In this document: positions 32,130 to 37,841 of the stretch, piece by piece | Layout: each line of letters starts with the position of its first letter | Numbering within the stretch: the first letter of the stretch is position 1 | NCBI GenBank assembly: GCA_964548165.1 | Contig: CAZJQD010000010.1 | Location: forward strand, 1 to 38,734 | Length of the DNA stretch: 38,734 nt | Reading direction: 5' to 3' | DNA from: CAZJQD01 sp964548165 [NCBI: uncultured bacterium] | GTDB taxonomy: Bacteria; UBA8481 | Program-made: the position numbers and the translations under genes | The notes under the pieces: generated by a model | Seen by the model: the letters and a program-made list of their open reading frames with translations, nothing else | Databases searched by the model: none | Told to the model about the DNA's origin: nothing

Positions 32130-32348
32130 TTACTTGAATGACAACGACTTGCGAAAAAAGATGTAGACCACGAGTATGAAGCCGACGCCGCCGTAAACGA
32201 GCATCGCGGCCATGTCCTCGGAGATGGGCTTGCCCGTGTACCAGCCGAAGGTCGAGTTGACAACCGTTCCGGCGATGGACTTCATGAAACTCCAGGTGCC
32301 GGAGATGAAGTTAACCACGAACTGCGCCATCTTCTCGAAGAAGCCCAT
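32130..32348 (-). CDS. Small membrane protein
   Basis: 72 residues. MGFFEKMAQFVVNFISGTWS is an amphipathic N-terminal region, followed by an Asn/Gly/Tyr-containing stretch and one clear transmembrane helix (AAMLVYGGVGFILVVYIFFR) with a basic end. AAGGAG lies 11-16 nt upstream of the ATG. It is the fourth gene of the cNMP-TPR-membrane-COX24-rpiB-upp operon. No family recognised; the conserved operon position would be the best guide to its role. Confidence 0.65.
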   Translation of the reverse strand: MGFFEKMAQFVVNFISGTWSFMKSIAGTVVNSTFGWYTGKPISEDMAAMLVYGGVGFILVVYIFFRKSLSFK

Positions 32349-32352
32349 GAGT

Positions 32353-32508
32353 TCAGTCTCTCCTTAGTAAGTTCGCTGCTGCGAACGCAGTATAGCCCAA
32401 GAGAATGGCGGCGCATGCGAAAAACGTCCACCCGTTCTCGGCGCGGGAATCCACCAGGAGGAGCGCCGGAAAGCCGGCGACCAGGAGCGCCAACCCGGTC
32501 CAGAACAC
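32353..32508 (-). CDS. Small two-helix membrane protein (start uncertain)
   Basis: 51 residues from GTG 32508: two hydrophobic segments (VFWTGLALLVAGFPALLLVD and WTFFACAAILLGYTAFAAA) with a short loop, ending LLRRD. The frame is open back to 32637, and the upstream codons (encoding TAKSTADDSSAAPREPTAVP) have the same GC-rich third positions as neighbouring genes, so translation may begin earlier at a non-standard codon (CTG 32610 or ATT 32595). Its stop is 4 nt from the ATG of the next gene, suggesting coupling. No family recognised. Confidence 0.5.
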   Translation of the reverse strand: MFWTGLALLVAGFPALLLVDSRAENGWTFFACAAILLGYTAFAAANLLRRD

Positions 32509-32626
32509 GAGGCGCGAGGAGAGGGGAACGGCCGTCGGCTCGCGCGGAGCCGCGCTGGAATCGTCGGCCGTGGACTTCGCGGTAACCGTGAGAATGGGTG
32601 ATTCGTTCAGGGGACGGGCCGGTAGT

Positions 32627-33199
32627 TCAGGGGTGGCTCAACACCTGTCGCGCGATCTCGTGAACGCGCGCCGAAGAGGGTTCGAGCCGGCGCGCCTTCT
32701 CGAGGGCGGCCTGGGAGAGGGGACGATCGTTGGCGCGCCAGGCGGCCACGGCGAGATCCAGGTAAAGTTCGACATCGCCCTGCCTCACCCGTTCCAGCCC
32801 GCGGTACACCTCGATCGCGCTCTTGTAGTCGCCCATCCGGTAGCGAATGACGGCCGCGAGAAAGACCGCATCGGCGTTCACGGGGTCGAGGAAGCGCGCG
32901 CGATCTGCCAGCTTCAAGGCCTCGGGCCAGAGATCGGACCGGCGGACCGGCACCGCGTTGCCCCACTTGTAGAGCGTCAGGGCGATCTTGTAGGGGCCGA
33001 TGAAGGCGTGTGGGGCCGCCTTCTGGGCCCGCTCGTAGTAATCGAGCGCGCGCGCATATTCCAGCGCCACGAGACGAGCATCCCCGGCAGCCACCAGCGC
33101 CGTCAGTTCCTCTCCCCACCCCGCCGGTTGAGGCGCCGCGCCGGAAGCGACAGCGAGCGACAGCACGAGGACAAACAGCGCGACGAGGGAACGGGTCAT
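32627..33199 (-). CDS. Secreted TPR-repeat protein
   Basis: 190 residues. A signal peptide (MTRSLVALFVLVLSLAVASG, AAPQ) precedes about four tetratricopeptide-like helix pairs: LEYARALDYYERAQKAAPHA, PEALKLADRARFLDPVNAD, YRMGDYKSAIEVYRGLERVR and RPLSQAALEKARRLEPSSAR. It is a periplasmic protein-protein interaction scaffold. The ATG at 33199 overlaps the stop of the upstream gene (ATGA). The longer frame to 33259 lies within that gene. Confidence 0.78.
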   Translation of the reverse strand: MTRSLVALFVLVLSLAVASGAAPQPAGWGEELTALVAAGDARLVALEYARALDYYERAQKAAPHAFIGPYKIALTLYKWGNAVPVRRSDLWPEALKLADRARFLDPVNADAVFLAAVIRYRMGDYKSAIEVYRGLERVRQGDVELYLDLAVAAWRANDRPLSQAALEKARRLEPSSARVHEIARQVLSHP

Positions 33200-33702
33200 T
33201 TCTTTTCTCCGTGGAGGATCGAGGACAGCTGGCGGTTCACGCGGCTCAGGCGATAGCAAAGCACCTTGTTGATGGCCTGGAGGATCTTGAACGCGAGCGT
33301 CGGATCCTCGAGGACGATGGAATCGAAGTGGTGCTTGTGGAGCATGTAGACTCCGGACTCCTCGGCCGCTTCGGCCGTCGCGGAGTGCGGGGTCCCCATC
33401 AGGAAGGCAATCTCGCCGATGATGTGGCCGGTGGAGAGCGTCGTGAGGGTCGAACGGGATCCGTCCTTGTTCTCGATGACGATGTTGATGGAACCCTTGC
33501 TGACGATGTAGAGCGTCTGGCCCTCGCCTCCCTGCCCGAACAACTTCTCACCCGCGGACAGGTCACGCTCGTCCAGGTGCTGGTACAGGGTCTGGACCTC
33601 GGCGTTCGAGAGATACACGAGCATCTCGTCAAAGCGCGGGAGATCCTCCGCGCTCAGGAGCGACTTGGACTTATCTGCTGATTCCACCGACATCCCCCCC
33701 AT
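33196..33702 (-). CDS. Cyclic-nucleotide-binding-fold protein (no output domain)
   Basis: 168 residues from ATG 33702. Residues of about 25-140 form a CRP/cNMP beta-roll: VQTLYQHLDERDLSAGEKLF, GQTLYIVSKGSINIVIENKD and HIIGEIAFLMGTPHSATAEA. The phosphate-binding cassette normally reads GEhALh-xxPRxAT; here the Arg is replaced (PHSAT), so cyclic-nucleotide binding may be lost or altered. No helix-turn-helix follows; the tail (AINKVLCYRLSRVNRQL) is helical. It heads the operon and is coupled to the TPR gene. An in-frame TTG at 33738 and an ATG at 33693 are other possible starts. Confidence 0.75.
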   Translation of the reverse strand: MGGMSVESADKSKSLLSAEDLPRFDEMLVYLSNAEVQTLYQHLDERDLSAGEKLFGQGGEGQTLYIVSKGSINIVIENKDGSRSTLTTLSTGHIIGEIAFLMGTPHSATAEAAEESGVYMLHKHHFDSIVLEDPTLAFKILQAINKVLCYRLSRVNRQLSSILHGEKK

Positions 33703-33815
33703 AATCCCGTACCCATCCCCTGTTGTAAACTTTTTCAATCGGGTCCAGCCGTCTTGGAACGCTTTTTCATTCTACCCGCCATCCCGGATTCTGCCGATAG
33801 GACTTGCGAAGCCCC

Positions 33816-35069
33816 ATGCTCCGCCTCATCGCCCGCAATACGGTCCGCTCCGGGCTGGCCGAACTCCTGGTCGCCGTCGGCCTGGCCGTCCTGGCCGCCC
33901 TTTCGCTCCCGGACGGCGTCTCCTGGGTCACCGTTTTATGCAGCTTTGCCTCACTTCTCATCTTCCTGAAATTGTCATTCTTCCGGGTCCGGGACTTCTT
34001 CTTCCGGGTCGAATCGACCGAATTCGACGACGTCCAGTCCGCCATGACCACGCTCTACCGGGAGCGCCAGCAATTGGCCCGCCAGGTCGATGAGCTGGCC
34101 ACGGTCCGGGAGGTGGCCCTCGCGGTCGGCTCCATCCTCGACTTCAACGAGATGATCCGCGCTATCCTCGACCTCGTCACCACCCACTTCGGGATCGCCA
34201 AGGCCTTCATTTACCTCAGGAGCCAGGATGAGCAGTGGTACCAGGTGGTGGGCGCGCGCGCTCACGGCCAGGACATTCCCGTCGCCCGCGTTCTCCAGAA
34301 GAAGGTGGCCGCCGGCAAGGGGCTCATCGGCCGCGCCGCCTCGGAACTGCGCGAGATCGTCGAGACCCACCCGGAACGGGGAGTCATTGCCGCCGTCCCG
34401 CTCGTCGCCCGCGACCGCGTCGTCGGCGTCCTCAAGCTTGCCGATCCCGATCCGGCGCTGCTCGACTCCACCCTCTGCCGTAAGCTCCATGCCGTCGCCG
34501 GCGCCATCGCCGTCGCGCTCGAGAATTCACGACTCTACCGGCTTGCCGTCACCGACGGCCTCACCGGGCTCTACGTCCACCGCCATTTCCAGCACCGGCT
34601 GGAGGAGGAGTTCCAGCGGAGCCGCCGCTACGCAACGCCCCTCGCTCTCCTCCTGACGGACATCGATCACTTCAAGAAGTTCAACGACACCTACGGCCAC
34701 CAGACCGGCGATGTCGTCCTGCAGGGCGTCGCCCGCGTTCTCTCGGAAGAGGCTCGCAGCACCGACGTGGTCTGTCGCTACGGCGGCGAGGAGATGGCGC
34801 TCATCCTGCCGGAGACCGACCACGAGGGCGCCTGCCGCCTCGCCGAGCGTATCCGCCGGCGTATCGCGGATCGCTCCTTCAGCGACGCCGAGGGCAAAGG
34901 ATCGCTCCAGGTCACGATCTCCATCGGCGTCGTCGTCTTCGACGAGACTGTCGAGAAGCGCGCGACGCTCATCGAGCGCGCCGACACGGCGCTCTACGCC
35001 GCCAAGCACGGCGGCCGCAACCGCGTCGAGGTCTGGACGCCCCCCAAGGAACAGACCGGCGCCGCCTGA
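33816..35069 (+). CDS. Diguanylate cyclase: two membrane helices, GAF and GGDEF domains
   Basis: 417 residues from ATG 33816. Two transmembrane helices lie within residues 8-55, then a coiled coil (LYRERQQLARQVDELATVRE), a GAF domain at about residues 95-235 (ILDFNEMIRAILDLVTTHFG, VIAAVPLVARDRVVGVLKLA) and a GGDEF domain at about 245-405. The active site is GGEEM at 323-327, with DIDHFKKFNDTYGHQTGD upstream. The inhibitory I-site RxxD (RSTD, 314-317) is intact, so c-di-GMP feedback is expected. It makes c-di-GMP from two GTP. TTG 33804 is a poorer start because the AGGA site would be only 2 nt away. The gene is divergent from the cNMP-like operon. Confidence 0.92.
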   Translation: MLRLIARNTVRSGLAELLVAVGLAVLAALSLPDGVSWVTVLCSFASLLIFLKLSFFRVRDFFFRVESTEFDDVQSAMTTLYRERQQLARQVDELATVREVALAVGSILDFNEMIRAILDLVTTHFGIAKAFIYLRSQDEQWYQVVGARAHGQDIPVARVLQKKVAAGKGLIGRAASELREIVETHPERGVIAAVPLVARDRVVGVLKLADPDPALLDSTLCRKLHAVAGAIAVALENSRLYRLAVTDGLTGLYVHRHFQHRLEEEFQRSRRYATPLALLLTDIDHFKKFNDTYGHQTGDVVLQGVARVLSEEARSTDVVCRYGGEEMALILPETDHEGACRLAERIRRRIADRSFSDAEGKGSLQVTISIGVVVFDETVEKRATLIERADTALYAAKHGGRNRVEVWTPPKEQTGAA

Positions 35070-35081
35070 AGGGGAAGAATG

Positions 35082-35301
35082 AAACACAGAGACCACGGGG
35101 ACCACGGCGGACTACAAAATCCAGAATCATGACGAGAATTAGAACTATCCAGCTGGTTTCATAAGGTCGACCGGAGGCCCTTTCCCGGTGGTTTTAGGCC
35201 GGAGGACGACCTTATGAAACCACATCCAAGGGAGCGAGTAGAGGGTGATGGATTCGCGTATACCCATCCCTTTTCTTCCTGATACCGGTTTTTCTCCGTG
35301 G
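35082..35301. repeat. Palindromic element E, copy 3, upstream of rnpB
   Basis: The left arm starts at AAACACAGAGACCACGGGGA and the right arm ends TTTTTCTCCGTGG. The interior aligns with copy 4 in the same orientation: AATCCAGAATCATGACGAGA versus AATTCAGAATCATGAGGAGA, and GTGATGGATTCGCG versus GCGATGGATTCGCG. Against copy 4 it carries an extra ~75 bp, the nested hairpin at 35154-35222. Its right arm stops where the rnpB -10 box begins, whereas copy 4 continues into further CCGTGG units, so this copy is truncated or joined there. The left terminus lacks CTAR-CC. Confidence 0.8.
35154..35222. repeat. Perfect 16-bp inverted repeat (nested hairpin mini-element)
   Basis: TGGTTTCATAAGGTCG (35154-35169) and its exact complement CGACCTTATGAAACCA (35207-35222) enclose a 37-nt GC-rich loop. 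ATCCA occurs on each side, 2 nt from the left arm and 1 nt from the right arm. Copy 4 of element E lacks this segment. Size, symmetry and the 5-bp direct repeat suggest a tiny inserted element; no other copy was seen in the window. Confidence 0.8.
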
Positions 35302-35307
35302 TACAAT
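35302..35307 (+). promoter_or_regulatory. -10 box (TACAAT) of rnpB
   Basis: TACAAT ends 6 nt before the first base of the P1 helix of RNase P RNA (35314), the right distance for initiation at the mature 5' end. The -35 position (about 35278-35284, CTGATA-like, weak) lies within the right arm of element E copy 3. Confidence 0.65.
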
Positions 35308-35313
35308 CCCTCC

Positions 35314-35733
35314 GCCGGCGGCTGGACGGTCGCTGTCGCGGCGCTTGCGTCGTGATAGAGGAAAGTCCGGACTCCATCGGACAGGACGCTGGGTAACGCC
35401 CAGGCCCCGCGCGAGCGGGGACGGAAAGTGCCACAGAGAAGAGACCGCCCAAGTCCCGCGCGAGCGGGAACGGCAAGGGTGAAACGGTGGGGTAAGAGCC
35501 CACCGCTTCGTGCGCGAGCATGAAGGCACGGCAAACCCCGTCCGGAGCAAGGCCACATAGGTGCCGAACGAGGCTCGACTTTGTCGAGCGGCGCGGGCGT
35601 GTCCACGCCCGTCGAGGCACGGGTAGGCCGCTTGAGGCCACGCGTGAGCGGGGTCCCAGAGAGATGGCCGTCGCCCGAAGGCGCCGCGCAAGCGGCGATG
35701 ACGGGTACAGAATCCGGCTTACAGGCCGCCGGC
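35314..35733 (+). ncRNA. rnpB: RNase P RNA, bacterial type A
   Basis: About 420 nt. The ends pair as helix P1: GCCGGCGGC (35314-35322) with GCCGCCGGC (35725-35733). Conserved regions appear in order: GAGGAAAGTCCGGACTCC (35358-35375, P4/CR-I), GGTAAGAGCCCACCG (P11/P12), CGGAGCAAGGCC, the L15-type GGGTAGGCCGCTTGAGG carrying the GGU that pairs with tRNA CCA (35622-35624), AGAGATGGCCGTCGCCC, and ACAGAATCCGGCTTACAG (35707-35724, CR-V). Two GCGA-tetraloop hairpins with the shared sequence CCGCGCGAGCGGG occur in the specificity domain. It is the catalytic RNA that removes tRNA 5' leaders. All open frames over it, on both strands, are false. The protein partner rnpA is not in the window. Confidence 0.97.
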
Positions 35734-35743
35734 ACCGACCATG

Positions 35744-35775
35744 GCGGGGGTGCGGGACGAACCCCGCATCCCCGC
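35744..35775 (+). terminator. Strong hairpin after rnpB
   Basis: GCGGGGGTGCGGG (35744-35756) pairs with CCCGCATCCCCGC (35763-35775) over 13 bp including one G-U pair, with a 6-nt loop. No T-run follows, so it is either an atypical terminator or a 3'-processing barrier for RNase P RNA. Confidence 0.5.
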
Positions 35776-35779
35776 GACC

Positions 35780-35988
35780 CTGGCCCGATCTATGCATGAA
35801 TTCACAGCACGGAGACCACAGGGACCACGGAGAACTTCAAAATTCAGAATCATGAGGAGAATCAAAACCAGGGGAGTTGGTGGAGGGCGATGGATTCGCG
35901 GATGCCCGTCCCATTTCTTCCTAGTTTCTGGCTTTTCTCCGTGGTCCCCGTGGTCTCCGTGTTGATATGTGCGAATGAATCGGGCTAG
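35780..35988. repeat. Palindromic element E, copy 4, between rnpB and tatC
   Basis: 209 bp with both termini. Left CTGGCCCGAT (35780-35789); right, minus strand, CTAGCCCGAT (35979-35988), matching at 9 of 10 bases. Next inward come CACGGAGACCACAGGGACC on the left and CACGGAGACCACGGGGACC on the right. The outer right part, TTCATTCGCACAT, is shared with the left end of copy 2, 11.5 kb away. The TAG at 35987-35985 is the tatC stop codon. It is in the same orientation as copy 3, bracketing rnpB. No coding frame inside. Confidence 0.88.
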
Positions 35989-36707
35989 TGGTCCGGAGCG
36001 ATCTGCTCCCTGTTCCGCCCGACGCCGCTCATCCATGCCGCGAAGAGCGCGCCCTCGAAGAGAAGCCACATCGGGATCGCCAAGAGCATCTGCGTCACCA
36101 CGTCGCTCGTGGGTGTCAGGACCGCTGCCGCGATCACGATCGCGAGGATCCAGTAACCGCGCTGTTCGGACAGCGTGCGCCGCGTCACGATGCCCGCCAT
36201 CATGAGCCCGAAGAGAACGATCGGAAGTTGAAAAGCAAAGCCAGTTCCCAGAAGAAGTCCTGCTACCAGCTTGAGGTAGGACTCCAGGGCGCCACCGTAC
36301 TGGAGTCCCGAGTTCTCATACGAGAGAAAGAACTGCACCACGACGGGCAAGAGAGCGAAATACCCGAACGCGGCGCCGGCCGCAAAGAGCCCACTCGAAG
36401 CCACCGTCAATTTCAGCACCGCGCGACGCTCGTGCAGGTGGAGCCCCGGCGCCACGAACGCCCAGGCATGCCAGGCCACGATCGGCAGGGCCAGGATGAG
36501 GCCCAGGTAGAAGGCGAACCAGAGGTGAACGGTAAAGGCCTCGGTGATCCCGAGGTACAAGAGCTTGCGATCCCCGAGCGGCTGACGCACCCACTCGAAC
36601 GCCAGGGGCTCCAGCCACCCCAGGGCAATCACGGTCGTGACCGCGACGGCCAGGGCCGACTTGATGAGCCGCGATCGCAGTTCGGTCAGATGATCGAGGA
36701 TGGACAT
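35985..36707 (-). CDS. tatC: Sec-independent (twin-arginine) translocase subunit TatC
   Basis: 240 residues with six transmembrane helices. TatC binds the twin-arginine signal peptide and exports folded proteins across the inner membrane. MSILDHLTELRSRLIKS is the family opening (HLxELRxR), TEAFTVHLWFAFYLGLILAL the second-helix region, and FAFQLPIVLFGLMMAGIVTR with LTPTSDVVTQMLLAIPMWLL the later conserved blocks. ATG 36707 was chosen because the family starts there; the frame to 37205 runs antisense-like through tatB and mazG. The gene is 17 nt after tatB. Its TAG stop is the end of element E copy 4. Confidence 0.95.
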   Translation of the reverse strand: MSILDHLTELRSRLIKSALAVAVTTVIALGWLEPLAFEWVRQPLGDRKLLYLGITEAFTVHLWFAFYLGLILALPIVAWHAWAFVAPGLHLHERRAVLKLTVASSGLFAAGAAFGYFALLPVVVQFFLSYENSGLQYGGALESYLKLVAGLLLGTGFAFQLPIVLFGLMMAGIVTRRTLSEQRGYWILAIVIAAAVLTPTSDVVTQMLLAIPMWLLFEGALFAAWMSGVGRNREQIAPDH

Positions 36708-36724
36708 GTCGCCGCCGGAGGACT

Positions 36725-36955
36725 TCAACGGGCTTGGTCCTTCGGCGCCCGCGGCGGGGCCGCGGCATCTTCGCCCGGCTTCTCCTCCTTGTCCGCGGCC
36801 AGCTCCAGCTCCCTCCGGAACTCGTTGGCCGCGCGCCGCAGCTGGTACGAGAGCCTGCCCGCCTGGCGCATCATCTCGGGGAGCCGCCGCGGGCCGATCA
36901 CGACGAGCGCGACCAGGGCGATGACGAAGATCTCGGGGTAGCCTAGTCCGAACAC
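36725..36955 (-). CDS. tatB: Twin-arginine translocase subunit TatA/TatB
   Basis: 76 residues from GTG 36955. VFGLGYPEIFVIALVALVVI is the N-terminal membrane helix, followed by the GPRRLPEMMRQAGRL hinge and amphipathic helix and a charged tail. GPRRLP is nearer TatB than the usual TatA FGPxKLP, but A/B assignment without a tree is uncertain; only one such gene is present. GTG 36955 has a strong GAGGAGGT site (36963-36970) inside the end of mazG, which it overlaps by 13 nt; GTG 36976 is an unlikely longer start. It partners TatC. Confidence 0.85.
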   Translation of the reverse strand: MFGLGYPEIFVIALVALVVIGPRRLPEMMRQAGRLSYQLRRAANEFRRELELAADKEEKPGEDAAAPPRAPKDQAR

Positions 36956-37728
36956 GCGTGAACCTCCTCGATCCACGCGTGATTCTTTTTCCGCAGAGCC
37001 TCCTCGGGATCCACGCCCAGCCGGGCAGCAAGCCTCGCGAGATCCTGCAGGAGTCCCGCGATGAGATCGGCCGCCGACGAAGCCGTCTGCGATGTCGACG
37101 ACACCGACGACGCGTCCGCCGCGGCCGCCAGGGCCACGGCGTCGGCACGGACGCGATCGGCCAACTGCAAAGCGTCCGCGCCCCGATGCCCCGTCTTTTC
37201 GGCAATGCGGAAAGCCATCAGGAGAGCCGGCAGGCTCCGGGGGACACCGTCGAGCAATTTTCTCCCCTCGTCGCCGCGCTCCGTCGCCTTCGCCTGCTTG
37301 ATCGACTCCCAGTTCCTCAGGACATCGCCGACACCATTCACCGTGGTCGTGCCGAAGACGTGCGGATGCCGCTCGATGAGCTTGTCGCTGATGGCGGCGC
37401 AGACATCGGCCAGCGCGAACGCCCCGCGCTCGCGCGCCATCTGGGCGTGAAAGACCACCTGGAGGAGCACGTCCCCGAGCTCCTCGCAGAGCTTCTCGTC
37501 ATCGCCGGAATCGACGGCGTCGAGCATCTCGTAGACTTCCTCGACCGCGTACTTCTTCAGGGTCTCGTGCGTCTGCTCCCGATCCCAGGGGCATCCGCCC
37601 GGAGCGCGCAGGCGGGCCATGATCCCCGCGATCCGCAGGGCCTCCCGGGCCACCGCGGTCTCATCGACGCCAAAGGGATCGTCGGACGTCCCGCCGGTAG
37701 CCCCCTCGTCATTCCTGTCCGTTGCCAT
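36943..37728 (-). CDS. mazG: Nucleoside triphosphate pyrophosphohydrolase MazG
   Basis: 261 residues. MazG hydrolyses (d)NTPs to monophosphates and PPi, clearing non-canonical nucleotides. LRAPGGCPWDREQTHETLKK and AVEEVYEMLDAVDSGDDEKL, followed by CEELGDVLLQVVFHAQMARE, supply the EExxE...ExxD magnesium site. A second, weaker half follows (RIAEKTGHRGADALQLADRV). An Ala/Ser-rich insertion of about 25 residues (around residues 190-220) interrupts it and probably forms a flexible linker. The 3' end overlaps tatB, so nucleotide cleaning and Tat genes share a transcript. The 113-bp gap to the divergent MinD-like gene contains a TATAAT. Confidence 0.93.
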   Translation of the reverse strand: MATDRNDEGATGGTSDDPFGVDETAVAREALRIAGIMARLRAPGGCPWDREQTHETLKKYAVEEVYEMLDAVDSGDDEKLCEELGDVLLQVVFHAQMARERGAFALADVCAAISDKLIERHPHVFGTTTVNGVGDVLRNWESIKQAKATERGDEGRKLLDGVPRSLPALLMAFRIAEKTGHRGADALQLADRVRADAVALAAAADASSVSSTSQTASSAADLIAGLLQDLARLAARLGVDPEEALRKKNHAWIEEVHACSD

Positions 37729-37825
37729 GGATCAGAACGATAGCCCCGCCCCCCCGCCGCGACAAGAATCACCGAACCAAGGGAAAGAGCGGCGGGAACG
37801 CTTTCCCACCGCTTCCCCCTGCTCG

Positions 37826-37831
37826 TATAAT
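37826..37831 (+). promoter_or_regulatory. Candidate -10 box (TATAAT) for the MinD/FlhG-like gene
   Basis: A perfect TATAAT ends 10 nt before ATG 37842, so transcription would begin about 4 nt before the start codon. There is no Shine-Dalgarno sequence, and the -35 (TTTCCC-like at 37802-37807) is weak. Confidence 0.45.
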
Positions 37832-37841
37832 GCGTCCTCGC

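Noticed and set aside
32405-33256. 283-codon plus-strand frame
   Set aside because: It is antisense to the TPR gene and the small membrane protein, which have a signal peptide, membrane helices and coupled starts.
35145-35797. Overlapping minus-strand open frames of 159-212 codons
   Set aside because: They cover RNase P RNA and element E copy 3; the RNA's conserved regions and pairing explain the sequence.
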